From the NCBI GenBank assembly GCA_023105745.1, contig JALGQZ010000015.1, positions 3,495,499 through 3,559,498 on the forward strand: a stretch of 64,000 nt of DNA. Direction: 5' to 3'. Origin of the DNA: Austropuccinia psidii (Eukaryota > Basidiomycota > Pucciniomycetes > Pucciniales > Sphaerophragmiaceae). A program made the translations under genes and the position numbers. The notes under the pieces are model-generated. The model was given only the letters and a program-made list of their open reading frames with translations. It searched no databases and was not told the DNA's origin. This document shows, piece after piece, positions 47,247 to 59,900 of the stretch (within the stretch, counting starts at the first letter, position 1; each line of letters starts with the position of its first letter).

Positions 47247-47680
47247 TTGGTGGGGATTGGAGTTTATGAAAGCAAGTTCCTCTCCTGGCATGCACCTTTA
47301 AGGGGGTATTCTACCAAAATATGTTGTAAGCATCACCTTGGCCACTTTGTGAGCAATTGTCAATTTCTTTGGACAGATTTAGAAGGCCTTGCAACCTCAA
47401 TACCCTCAGATTTGGATCTTTCATCAAGATATGGCCAAATTCTCTTGTTTCTTTAGTATTTTCTTTTTCTTTCATATTTTGTTATTCCAAATTATTCCAT
47501 TAATTATTATTCAAGACCTCCCTTAGCTCAAATTAATTTATGGCAAAGTTTTGTATTCTTTCATGATGCTTGGTGGGGAGTGGAAGTTATGAAAGTAAGT
47601 TCCATCTCCTCGTATGAATCTCTGAGGGTTCTACTTGTAAAACAACACCTTGGCCACTATGTGAGAATTGAATGTTTTGT
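47247..47680 (+). repeat. Direct repeat pair after element C, probable LTR starts
   Basis: CTTGGTGGGGA followed by TGGAGTTTATGAAAGCAAG at 47247 recurs at 47570 as CTTGGTGGGGAG plus TGGAAGTTATGAAAGTAAG. Both continue to CACCTTGGCCACT about 80 bp on. The first copy follows the polyprotein where the 3' LTR is expected; the second is a partial tandem copy. Confidence 0.5.
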
Positions 47681-47957
47681 TTTATCTTTTCAGGAAAATT
47701 ATGGAAAAAATCAAGCAACTAATCACAAGAAGATCAATCCTCAGAAGTTTCTTTATTTTATTTTCTTTACTCTCTTTTTCTCTCAATTACTTCTTTTCAT
47801 TTTATTTCATTTCTTTTACTTGTATGATTTTATTTCATATTTCCTGTTTTCAAAAGCAGCAGTCATCACTCCCATATCTTGTTTGGGGAGTCAATTTATT
47901 TAATAATCAAAGAGCAAAACACTAGTAATGATAAAGACCAACTACAGATGATCCTCA
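47681..47957. other. Short spacer, no feature seen
   Basis: AT-rich DNA between the second repeat copy and the minus-strand Cys-rich ORF. Confidence 0.5.
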
Positions 47958-49112
47958 TCAAAATTTCTTCAAGGCTTCTCTAAATATAACAACCAAGGCA
48001 TCTTCATAAGAAATTGCCTCTCTGGCCAAATCCCTAGTGGGCTCACCTGGAACAGCACTCTTCATAGCTTTATCCACAAAAGCTTCAGTCAAGGCATCCA
48101 CCTCTGAAAATAGGGATGTGACCACCTTCTTATTCACCTTATTCTGATCAGTGAAGTTTCCAGTGATATTTCAGCGTCAAAAGTTGTAAAAGATTGATTC
48201 AGGTTCTTGAGACATTGGGTCTCTAGAAGTGCTGGCCATAAGTGGTTGAATATTGATGGAGGTAGAGGCAAGTGTGGATGGCCTGGTTGGGGATCTAATT
48301 GGGGGGACCTGATCACTTCATGGATTGTGATACTGACTGGGACTGGGGATATTGAAGTGGATTGGATTCTTCTTTTTTGGATGGGGGTATTAATTTCCAG
48401 TTCTTCTCCATCAAGCTCATCACTTCCTTCAGCATCAGTAGAATTTTCATCTTGAACCACCAAGTTTCCTTTCAATTTTCCAAGTCTTCCATCCTTTCTG
48501 GTGACAAAAATGGGAACTTCTGGGGCTACTCCAATGGGGTTGCCTTGGGGGGGGGGAATGGGTCCTCCAGGGTTGGCCCAGGAGCTTCTGGTATTAGTCC
48601 ATTGTTTAACACCTCTCATTCTGGATCCAGTCACTGAAGCATGAGAAAAGAAACCATAGAAGTCAGTAACTCAGCAATTCCTTGACCATTGAACTCACAA
48701 TTTGAGTGGACAGAGGAGGAATCAGAGGGGGGAGGTTCATCAACAGGAGCTTCCAATCCAAATCTTCCACCCTTCTTGATGCTGATCCATAATCTTCTGG
48801 GACTGTCTGGGAATCTATGGTTGGCCTGGGAGTGATTTCTTTTCCCAAGGTTACAGAATTGGCACCTGGTAGACCTAGCAGTAGCAGATTCAACACAAGG
48901 AACCCCTTCTTCTGAAAATTGATGCAGGGTGGTTCAATAACTCTAACAGATTTAAAACCATAATAGGTTTTGTTGATGTCATAAATCTCTATGGCAGACA
49001 TACTCTCTTCAGAAAGCTCCCTCAAGTTATCAAAGACACCATAACCATGAATTACAGAAGGCAGGGAATCAGAGTTATTGGAGTCACACACAGAAGTCAG
49101 CTTTGAACTCAT
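47958..49112 (-). pseudogene. Cys-rich rust repeat-family ORF, one intron, frameshifted
   Basis: It starts at the ATG 49112 (MSSKLTSVCDSNNSDS), with SAIEIYDINKTYYGFKSVRV next. A frameshift near 48925 leads to VPCVESATARSTRCQFCNLG, a Cys-rich zinc-cluster-like block, then RRLWISIKKGGRFGLEAPVD. A GTGAGT...CTTCAG intron (48634-48698, 65 nt) joins HSN to LTGSRMRGVKQW. The acidic middle (AEGSDELDGEELE) follows, and after another shift near 48150 it ends VVTSLFSEVDALTEAFVDKA ... ALKKF at 47958. One Cys of the cluster is Phe (CINF). I recognise the wording from memory as a multicopy Austropuccinia ORF of unknown role. No polymerase domain accompanies it. Confidence 0.65.
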
Positions 49113-49570
49113 CTTTAAGTCAAGATTCAAAGCCAAGACCAACAAAATCATGGAAAAATCCAAGTCAGCAAGTCAATTATAGCAATTTGAACTTCAAGAA
49201 TGGAATGAAGCACAAGAAAATAGAAGAAATTATCATTGAAAGCTGCTTTATTGGCCAAATTGGCCATTTTTATGCATTTGCGCATTTTGCACAAAATCAC
49301 TTCAAATCATCCAAAAGGCCTTTAAAACATCAAAAATCAAAGAAAACAAAGGCTAATTGGTGCATTTGTGCAATTTTTCCAATTTTGACTAGTTCTGCTT
49401 CAAAAAATTAAAAAACTTCAAAAATTTCATTTTATTCAAAGTTTCATCAAATATGCCATTTTCATGTATAGTGGCATATTTGCACATTTTGCGCATTTTT
49501 GCTCACTTTTTGCAAATCTGTGCATTTTGAGCATTTCTGGTTCTTACTTCTTCAAAGATAGCAAAATAAT
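49113..49570. other. Upstream flank of the Cys-rich ORF
   Basis: It contains repeated ATTTTGCGCATTT / GCATTTGCGCA-type motifs (49270-49330, 49470-49540). It may be the promoter of the minus-strand ORF; nothing else is recognised. Confidence 0.4.
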
Positions 49571-51058
49571 TGTGAACCTTTGAGATATGACCACATACCC
49601 AAAAAAGGTCACAAGAAGTATTTAAAATAATTATACATTAAAAATAATTACCTTAAAACTACAAAAATGCCATAAATAGGCATAAAACTTGGTTTAACTT
49701 AAAAAACAATGAACAAACATGTGAAATAGATTATACCATTGGATTCCCCATGGTAAAATACACATATACCATTTGTATGGCATATCTGTAAAGGCAATAT
49801 TTAATGAGTTATAAGTAATAATACCTTATAAAAAACATAAATCCTTAATTATTTCTAATACAAATGAAACAACATGTAGAATGAATGGTATCAGTGGATT
49901 CTCCATAAAATTCTACACATAAAACAATTAAGAAGCTAATCTCCAAAGTCAATACTTAAGGAGTTAAGCTGAATATATGCACTTTTTTGTCAATGCATAT
50001 ATTCAAGGATTTTAGCTAATATCTTTTGAAATATGCATGATAGAGTAATGAACCAAAAATAAAGTCATCACGTAAATACTGAAGGAATACAGAAATGAAC
50101 TTTATTTCACAAGTTATAAACAAGGTTAAAACCTGTAAGGGATTATTGATTAAAATCAATAGAGCTGTTGACCACTTTGTTGTGAAAGTGGTCCAAACTT
50201 AAAAATAAGTAGAAAGTCAGATTCTACTAGTTCATTTGTGAATAATGACGTAGTTTTTTATTATAAAATTCAGGGTATAACTCCTTGAAATCATGGTTTG
50301 AAGTTTAAAATATTAATTTTCAACAGAAAAGATGAGTTACAAGAAAAATCATCAAAAATAGAGTTTTGATGATTTAATGAAATTCTCTTGGAAGCATAAT
50401 GAGGTTATGACAAGCTATTAGATTTCACTCTTTGAATTTATGTAGCATGTAAAACTTAAAAGTTATCAAGGATCAAAGTTTGAGCTTAATTTGATCATTT
50501 ATGATCACTCACTGTAACCTTAAATTAAGTTTAACAGTCATATAAGTGATAAAATTGGTGAATACTGTTAGTTTATGATTAAAACTAATAAAATCCACGA
50601 ATTTTGGGGTTCTTCTAAGCCTTGACGTCATCAAACTTAGAGTTATAGTGATAACTCTAAATAATGACATAATAATGAGATAATATGGTTTGATCATGAT
50701 GTAATCATCACCAAACCTTAAAATATTGATCAATTCCAGTGGATATGATCAGGGCACGTCTACTAGAAGCCTTTTGGAATCTAGGAGGAAGGAAGTTAAT
50801 ATAAATAGAGCTCTTTTTACCTCTATTTCCTCCTCAGAAGTAACAAAAACATTAGATTATTAAAACCAAAGGCAAAAACTTTATTCTTTCTATATAAAAA
50901 TATTATATATTTGAAGACTCAAGTTCATCTTTATTTTAATTACCAATTTTGATATGATTAAGCCAATTTTTGATTATTTTTGTTAAATTTCTCTCTAAAA
51001 TCTCTAAATTCCATGTAAAATCAAGAACATTTTAACTCTTTTTAATCATAAGAAATTA
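49571..51058 (+). repeat. Element A-family LTR, 3' truncated
   Basis: It begins TGTGAACCTTTGAGATATG and matches 15824-17290 throughout, including the GACCACTTT/AAAGTGGTC stem (50170-50193) and the TATA box (50800-50806). It stops near TTCCATGTAAAATC plus about 45 bp, short of the LTR end, where an inverted copy begins. Confidence 0.75.
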
Positions 51059-52063
51059 GTATTCACCACTTTTATCACTTATGTGACCCTTGAGCTTAAA
51101 TTAAGATTACAGGGAGTGATCATAAATGATCAATTTTAAGCTTAAACTTTGATAATTAATAGCTCTTGAGTTATAAACACTAAAGCCATCCAGAGAGTTA
51201 ATTTTGATAGCTTGAAATGTCATTATCAAAATTTCAAGAGAACTTAATTATGTCATCAAAACTCTATTTTTGATGATTTTTCTTGTAATTCATCTTTTCT
51301 GTTGAAATTTACTGTTTTAAACTTCAGACCATGATCTCAAGGGGCTATACCTTGGATATAATGATAAAAATTACATCATTCTTCACATATTAGCTGGTGA
51401 AATCTGAATATCCTCTTTTTTCAAGCTTGGACCATTTTCACAACAATGTGGTCAATAGCTATAACAATTTTGTTCAATAAACCCTTACAATTTATAACCT
51501 TGTTTAAATCTTGTAAAATAAAGCTTATATAATTATTTGTACAGAAATTATGTGGTAATTTTATTTTTGATTCAACTCTCTATCATGTATATTTTAAGAA
51601 ATATGACCTAAAAACCATGAATATATGTGCTGATCATAAAAGTGCATATGTTTGAGTTATTTCCTTAAGTATTGACTTTACAGATGTGGCATAGAAGCTT
51701 CATATGTGTAGCGTTTCATGGGGAATTTAATGGTGAAATTTATTTCATATGTTGATTCATTTTACTATGAGATAATCAAGGATTTATGCCTTTTTATAGC
51801 TTTTTTTGTATAGTACTCAGTAAATATTGTCTTTACAGATATGACATAAGAATGTTAAAAGTGTATTTTACCATGGTTAATATAATTGTGAAGTTTATTT
51901 TACATGTTCATTCATTAGATTCAGAGGTAATGAAGAGTTTATTCCTTCTTATGGCATATTTATTTCTTTCAAGATAATAATTTTAATTCATATTAGTAGA
52001 ATAAATATTGTAAAGTTTTTTTGTGAGCTTTTTGGATATGTGGTCATATCTCAAAGGATAACA
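51059..52063 (-). repeat. Inverted partial copy of the same LTR
   Basis: The reverse complement runs from the LTR start (52063) to the point equivalent to about 50575. With 49571-50575 it makes two inverted arms of about 1 kb separated by about 0.5 kb. Confidence 0.75.
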
Positions 52064-52417
52064 GTATTACTGGAGTATTAGTTAGTGTTTTTCTATATTC
52101 TCAAAGCTTTTATCCAAGGTATGTCCCTTTCTTCAAGAATTAGTATAATTATTCTTGTAAAAGATAACTATTAATTAAAATCATTTTATATTATTTTTAT
52201 AAAAAGCTTTATTATTAAGACTTCTTTTAATTGATTCTAGTAGAAAATTACTAATTACTGTTATAATCACTGGTAGTGTATAACAAGTAAAAGAACTAAT
52301 TAAATAGCTAATTATTTATTTGTGGTTAGAATAAATAGACTTATTATATTTCATAAGAGAATTCATAGTACTCTTGATTAATAGCAATATTATCAAGAGT
52401 TTTATAGACAGATATTA
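52064..52417 (+). repeat. LTR tail D2
   Basis: It matches 40403-40757 in the same orientation and begins exactly where the inverted LTR ends. Near its end ACTCTTGAT/ATCAAGAGT form a 9-bp hairpin before TTTTATAGACAGA. It is not followed by a primer-binding-like site, so it could be a 3' LTR end. Confidence 0.65.
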
Positions 52418-55400
52418 CAATTTAATTATTTATCTCATGTTAAGTATATGTTTAAAAGGAGGCCCCTTGAGGAAAATTACACCAAATCACATAATTTCAA
52501 CTAAGTAAGCAAAAGAAAAGATTGCAGCCAATGAATTTAATAATGAGTCATTTCAATATAAAGGTGCTTTTCAGGAGGAGGGAACAAAATAAAAATCAAG
52601 AATCACACTGGAAAATCCTATTAATGACACAAGGATTGTCATTTCAAAATGGTCATAAATAGGCTGAGAAAAACTAGTATCTGTTCATTAAAGAAGGGGA
52701 ATATTATGAGGTTCATTAATATTGAAAAAGAATTCATTTGAGAGCTCAAAAAAGGATTTTGAGAGAAAATATCATTACTTGAGACCACAACTAGCATATA
52801 GGTTTTAGAAAGAAGTTCAAAATACCCAGTAATTATTGAAGAATGATAAAAAAGAATCATTTACATTGGATCTTAATTGAGGAGAAAAAAAGAATATTAA
52901 TAAAAATTAAAGGATGAAAGAGATGAAGAACTTAAGAATTGGGGGATTATTGGGAGACACAATTTCAAGAAAGAAGAACTGAAGAATATTGGGTAAAGGA
53001 TTGGAAGGAACAAAGCTATTGCAAAGATAAAACTTTTTAACTTGAAATGAAAAACCATAGGATTTCACTGGATATTCAGAAGGAAATAATGGAAGAAACA
53101 CAGCTGGATCATGAGCTGGAGATGAGGGAATAAAAGCTCAAGAATGATATTAATTGATGATCAAATAATAAATGGTTGAAAGAAATAACACAGATTATCA
53201 CAAAGTAAAAAAGTACAGAGTCAATTTAAAGGATTTTGAATCTGGTATTAAATTATAATTATTGAGATTTTCTTATAATTATTCAAATTAGTTATTTCTT
53301 ACAAATGTGAATTTTATTCATAGATTTTAATTTAGGAAACTAATTTACCAGTTTAGATATAAGAATTATTTCAAATAAATAAAAAATTATTGAGTTTGAT
53401 TGATCGTAAAAGCTTTAAAAATTTGATAACATTGATATTGGTCTGTCATAATTTGCAATGATTTCCTTTTTTGCTCCATTACTTGTATATGTTGCACAAT
53501 GAGAAAATCGTTTACTGAGACAACCCCAGATAAGAGAACAGGGTGTCTGGTAGGGTATACACATCGAATGTTGTGGATATCAATGCATTAAATATCAATC
53601 ATGAGATATAATAGTTGATGGAAATAAATAATAGCTTGATCGTGTATGTAAGATACCTTGGTGATATCCTTAAAGCAATAGTTGACCCAAGACATGCATT
53701 AGTACTTGATCTTGAATGAGTAAGTATTGAAATATCTACTCTAACAATTACTTCAAACCTAATTGGCCTAAAAAAGGCAATTGCTATAGAATAATTAGTT
53801 AAGTGGGGGTAACTATGATAGGGTCATTAAATAATGAGGTATGAAATTGATTTTGTAGATTCTCCATGATAAGATAATTAAATGGATGTATCAATGAAAT
53901 CCAACATATATTATCATTTATAGGAAATCAAGTTTCAAATGATTTGGGGAAAAAGATCAGTTTTTACTCAAGAGATAAAGAAACTTTATAAAGAAGTCAT
54001 TTTGCATTAATTGGATCCCTAAAAAAGTCAAATATTATACTAATGTGTTAGCTCAATTAATTGCTTCTGAAAGAGGTACCTCCATGTAGAAGAGAGTTCC
54101 AGTTTTTCATTTTTTCAAGAAACTTACCTTGAATTTTTTGACGAGGTATCAAGTATTCATAAATTAATAGAAATATGCCATAGTTGATTCCAAGTTCAAA
54201 TGAGCCAAAAGATAGAATAAAATAAATTAAAAACTCAAAATGAATTATAATTAATAAAAAGGAAAAATATATTTTTTTAAAAAAATTTCTGGCTTTACTA
54301 TAAATGATAAGCCATATAACCCGAAAATTCTGAATAAATAGCCAACTTGCATGACTTAGTGATAAGAAACAAATAAAATAGCTATAGTCAATGCATTAAT
54401 CTCCAATAATCATCTCTAGATACCTATCTTATTGGAAGGAAATCAAATCTCCATAATTTCACAATCTGAAAAATCTTTGATTATGGACTAATTATTTCCA
54501 TTAATCCTCAATTCTCGACAGAATTTAATTTAAAAGAACAAATAAAATGATAAACAAGGTATAAGCCCTTTTATTATTTTTTTAATTTAACTTTAATTTG
54601 ATTCCAATAAGCTATTCCTAATTACCCTTGAGGATGAATCCATTCAGTCTTCCCCTTCCTTTCTCAAGAATTTTACGAAAAATAATTAAATTCACAACTA
54701 ACTTCATTTTGAGTTGTAGATGATTTAAGAGCTGAAGTAAGAGTTTTAACAAGTGGATAAATTGAGTCTGGAATAGATTATTCAGATTGGAATAAAAAAC
54801 ATATTTGCAAACATAATAACAATAAAGAAATGGAAGTGAATCAACAAAAATACAGGGATAAATTACTTCCTTCCAAATAATTATCATAGAGTATGTATAT
54901 TACCATTTCCAGATACCAGGAAAAGTATGAAGAAGAACCTAGTTAACTAGAAATGAAACCAGTGATTATATTTTTGAAATAAAATACAATTTGGAAAGTT
55001 ATGGAGTGAGTATTTCTTCGATCAAAATGCATTTCAACATCTGAACCAGGATTCTGATATATTGGTAAGATTTTACCATTGCTAAATCTAACACAGACCT
55101 CAAATGACTCTTCTTTCATCACATGGGAGATTCATTTTCTTTGGATTGAATAAACAAGCTTTTATGTAATAATCCTCAAAGGAATCTATTTCCTTGATAA
55201 ATAAATGAAATTAACTAGCCATAGATACATATCTCATTCTACAAGTCCTTTAAATCTTTATAATGGATGCACAATTTATATTTGAACCTAATCTCTATAA
55301 ATTAAGAACCAGTTTGAAAGAAATGGATCCTTCATTATGAAAGATTTCATTCTTGAAAAATAAAATGATTGTGTATGTTCTCATAATAAATGAAGTAAAT

Positions 55401-56385
55401 CCCTTCTTTGGTCATCAAAAAAGCTTGTTGAGATACTGGTTCAACAGTTCAAAGGGATCTTTGATCTAAAATATCAATTAATTTGTAAATTGATAAGGAT
55501 GATGTGAATATCTGAAATTCATGTTTTGAAAAATTTCTTTTTGATGAAATTCACATTCTTTATTGTGAAAATAATGAAGGTAGAAGTCTGAAGGATATAA
55601 TGACTTAGGGTAATTGTTGAAATTCCCAATGCTTCATTAGAAAATTCTTCAAGCTGCTTACATTTGGATAATACCCATAAAAGGAGAAAATCATGAATTT
55701 TGTCCTTATTTTTTTTGGGAGCTTTTAGCATGAAATTAAAGATAAGTTCTTTTTGAAATTATTTGAAAATGGAATAGTAAAAATAGTGAAAACAAAAGGT
55801 GATTGTGATCATTTTGGGGTTTGATTTAACATTGGTGGTGATATGATGGACTATCATGGCGTGAAGAGCTTGATTTTGATTTAGAAGATTTATTCCAAAT
55901 CTGTTGCATGAGAATACCTGTAAGCAAGATTTTGTCAATCATTGATTCTGCTGTCTTCTCATCAGGGTCAGTGCTGAAGTTTCACCCTAACAAGATTGTT
56001 TAGAGGCCCGCATTAAGAGATTGCTAATATTCCTCCTACCAAGGTTTTTATGAATTGATTCAGGACCCTACTGATGCCATTTCCATGCCTTGTGCCTAGT
56101 GTTGATTTAGAAAAATACCACACTCAAAAGGTTTTTTTTTTCAATTCTAGAAAGGGAACTCAACTTCCAAAAATTTCTCAAAAAAAAATTATTGAAATAC
56201 TTTTTTTTCCAACTGGGAAATTTACTATAAAAATCTCCCCAAAAAAAAGAGTGGAAATTAAGAAAAAATAAAAAAAAACTGGGAAATAAAAAAGAGGAGC
56301 ATTCAAAGTGATGGTCTAAGCTTTATAAACCTCAAAAAAAATTTGTTTTATTATGGCAATATGATATATCAAAGGAGGAAAGTAT
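52418..56385. other. Gene-poor region with faint remnants
   Basis: AT-rich but not homopolymeric. The minus strand at about 55950-55810 reads about 45 codons of ordinary protein-like sequence (DPDEKTAESMIDKILLTGIL) between stops; this may be a relic of a gag-like frame. No complete gene, RNA gene or element boundary is supported. Confidence 0.5.
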
Positions 56386-56609
56386 TTTTTCATTTTTTTC
56401 ATTTTTTTCATTTTTTTCATTTTTTTCATTTTTTTCATTTTTTTCATTTTTTTCATTTTTTTCATTTTTTTCATTTTTTTCGTTTTTTTCATTTTTTTCA
56501 TTTTTTTCATTTTTTTCATTTTTTTCATTTTTTTCGTTTTTTTCGTTTTTTTCGTTTTTTCGTTTTTTTCATTTTTTTCATTTTTTTCATTTTTTTATTT
56601 TTTTATTTT

Positions 56610-56641
<32 letters not shown>

Positions 56642-56905
56642 TTTTTTTTATTTTTTTTATTTTTTTTATTTTTTTTATTTTTTTTATTTTTTTTATTATT
56701 TTTTATTTTTTTTATTTTTTTTATTTTTTTTATTTTTTTTATTTTTTTTATTTTTTTTATTTTTTTTATTTTTTTTATTTTTTTTATTTTTTTTATTTTT
56801 TTTATTTTTTTTATTTTTTTTATTTTTTTTATTTTTTTTATTTTTTTTATTTTTTTTATTTTTTTTATTTTTTTTATTTTTTTTATTTTTTTCATTTTTT
56901 TCATT
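56386..56905. repeat. 9-bp minisatellite CATTTTTTT / TATTTTTTT
   Basis: About 57 units. The left part is CATTTTTTT with some CGTTTTTTT, the right part TATTTTTTT. Long frames on both strands here (His-Phe-Phe or Lys-Met-Lys-type repeats) follow from a unit length divisible by three and are not genes. Confidence 0.9.
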
Positions 56906-59900
56906 TATTTTTTTTCATTTTAATGCAAGCAAAATACCCATAATCAGGAGTTTTTTTTGATCTAAACATTTTATTGCCACAAAAAGGGCTCTTAATTACT
57001 AATCAATCTATGAAGATAGAATCTCCAAGTTTAAAATATTGACCTCAATTTTATGAAAATATACAATATATTATTTAGAGAATTTGAAACCTCAAAATTC
57101 TGGATCACAAATAGTGATTTCTCTCACAAAGTCTTGGATTTATTCTCAAAATGTTTATCAAATTATGGAGCTTCAATAGTTTTTTTCCATGTAAAAACAG
57201 GATTATGAGTTAATTTCTGATTTCAGGGAAAAAAATAAAGTTTGCAACATAGGATTTCGAGTTTTGACACACCGTATTATTGAGAAAAAGAATATTACCC
57301 TTATATAAAAAATGTTATTTTCAACAATAAAAGAGATGTTAATTTTTCAAGTAATAGGAAGTCGCCCTTGAATTAAAAAAGCCAAACATGGAAAGAGGAG
57401 TCTCGACGAATTATAATACACTCAATTACCAGAATTAACTTTCAAATACGATTGATAGCTATAGCTTGAAATGAACAGTAGTAATCTTAGATTATCACTG
57501 ATATATCTATAGTGAAAATTATTGTAGTTATTCAAGAGTGTTGATGGGTATGTTATAGCTGTGACCAGGGCTTTAAACATACTTAGAGCCACGGTCCTAT
57601 GAGAGTAGAGACTTTATAAATGAATTGAGATATTCTATTTTTCCACAGATTTTGGTTTAGATTTGTTTTAACCTTTATCTAATCATTCTGAAGTTCTTTT
57701 ATAGAGTAATCATGTATTCTTGGTGGCCTGACTGTTTTTTACAGCCTATTTTTTTGGTTTTTGATGGAGATTTAGGTTGAAAGTAAGTTACTTCATTGTG
57801 ATTATTTTATTAATATTCTCATTAGAGGAATTTTTGACATATTTCATTCTCTTGAATAATTAAACTCAATTAATAAAAACACTACATATTCATTCAAAAT
57901 GATGAATAATCAATTTTTAAAAATATGTAAGCTCTATTTTTATGTTTCATTTAAATTCTTACTCGAGTGATTTAAAACTTATACATCAGGTTACTTTTGA
58001 ATTAACTATGTGTTCTTAATAAAACCTGCAATGTGTTTACTAATTTATATCCAAAAAACATAAAGGATTACATTTTTTTACCAAAATGCTTGGGTTCTTT
58101 TACAAGAACCATATATATATATTTATTTATTCAAAAAACCATAATGATAATAATAATAGAGAAAAATGGAAAATACTATTATATTTTTTCTTTTATTCTA
58201 TTCTATTCTTTTTTATTTAATTTGAATTTTTCAATGGCAGATTTTTCCAATTATTTTGTCCTTCAATCAGTTTATTCAGGTACAATTTGAAAAACGAAAT
58301 CTATACAGATAGGTTTATATCAAATATTCTGTCAAGATTAACTAAATTTGAATTATGAAATGATATAATAAGTATAAATTGAGAAAGTATTGAAATGCTT
58401 TACTGTTATATAATATAGTCTTTATGAATCTATTGAGATCCATTTTCTTATTTATTATCAAGTAATCAATTATAATTGTAAATAAGCTTCTAATACTTAT
58501 AATTTCATAATTTTGGGACTAATATTACTTTTCTTAAAGAAAGCTTCACAATTTATGAATTCTTAAAGATTATTTCTGCTGTATTATCCGCGTAAAAATA
58601 CCCTTATAAATATTTATAAGAGGTTTATGAAGGTTAAGAAAACATTTTGTAATTCCATTACTAATGCAAATATTTACTCAACCCATTAAATTGTGGTTTG
58701 AATTAAGTTGTTTTGCTAATGTCCTATTTTTTCATTTCATAGTTGGAAATAACACATAATAGGTAATAAATCATAAGACAGGTGTTTCAAGGGAATTGAG
58801 AAAGCTATTTAATATTATTCTGAATTTTCAATGAAACCTTTTTGAGAATAGACTAATTCTAATCACTCTATGGAGTTGTCCAAAGTATATAATTCACTAT
58901 TTTACCCCTATGCAGGAATCAAAATGTCTCGAAAAAATTCAAAAACAACAAGGTAAGACTTGGAATCAAATTCTTAAAGTACATCAGAAAAGAGCCTTCC
59001 CAATAGGGTAATCCTTCAGAATTTAAACCTAAAACTCTTATAAAAGGTGTAGTTCAATATTCATTGTGACTTAAGAATATGTCAGATTTGAATTATTCCC
59101 AAAAAAGAATAAATATTTCAAACAGGATATCCTGGTAAATCTTTGAGGTAAAAATATAAAAATGGGATCAAATAACTAAAATTGGTTATATATTCAAGAT
59201 ATCCACTCTCATGAATATAATTTTTTTAAGTATGCCACAAATATAATGGCAGCTGGGTTGAGTTTTACTATATATGGCTTCTCAAAAATTTCCAGCTGGA
59301 ATATCTCTTTTAGTTCTGTAGATAAAGGATTAAAAATTAGCTACAATTAAATCTCTAATTAAGGTCCTTAATTCAAGTATATATTTAAGGGTCTCCTGTA
59401 TTATGTAAATCAAATCTTTAGGGTATTCAGATATTTCTACAAAAATCTTCTATTGACCAAAAGTAAACCTTTTATATAGTAGATATACATACTTGTGAAA
59501 ACAACCATAGGATATCTCTTATTGAGAAATTAATAGAAACACTGATTTAATAGGTCTTGATGGATATATTCCAGCCCTGAATGAGGGATCAAGATTAAGG
59601 TTTGTGCTGAGGTCATTTTTTTCACTGGAATAGCTTTGTCCCTTCTTCTCATATTTTAATAATATTTGTCTATACTGGCAGGAGAGATTTCTCTCCTGAA
59701 TATCATTTCTCATATCAGATATCATATCCTATGATGTCTTTCTTTAAATAACTTATGGTTTCTGATACTATAATGAATGTGGTCTGTATTTAAGGCTGAA
59801 AAAACAAGTGATTTGTTTCATTAATTTACAACTCTAAGGGTAATTTCTTTTGAATGTCTTTATTGAGAATAAAAGAAGATCCATGATCTAAATTTTTGTT

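Noticed and set aside
56316..56960. 205-codon Phe/His/Leu frame and its Lys/Met antisense frames
   Set aside because: Pure translation of a 9-bp simple repeat.
57985..58110. Degenerate MULE end (GGATTACATTTTTTTACCAA)
   Set aside because: Only one weak motif copy, with no inverted partner nearby.
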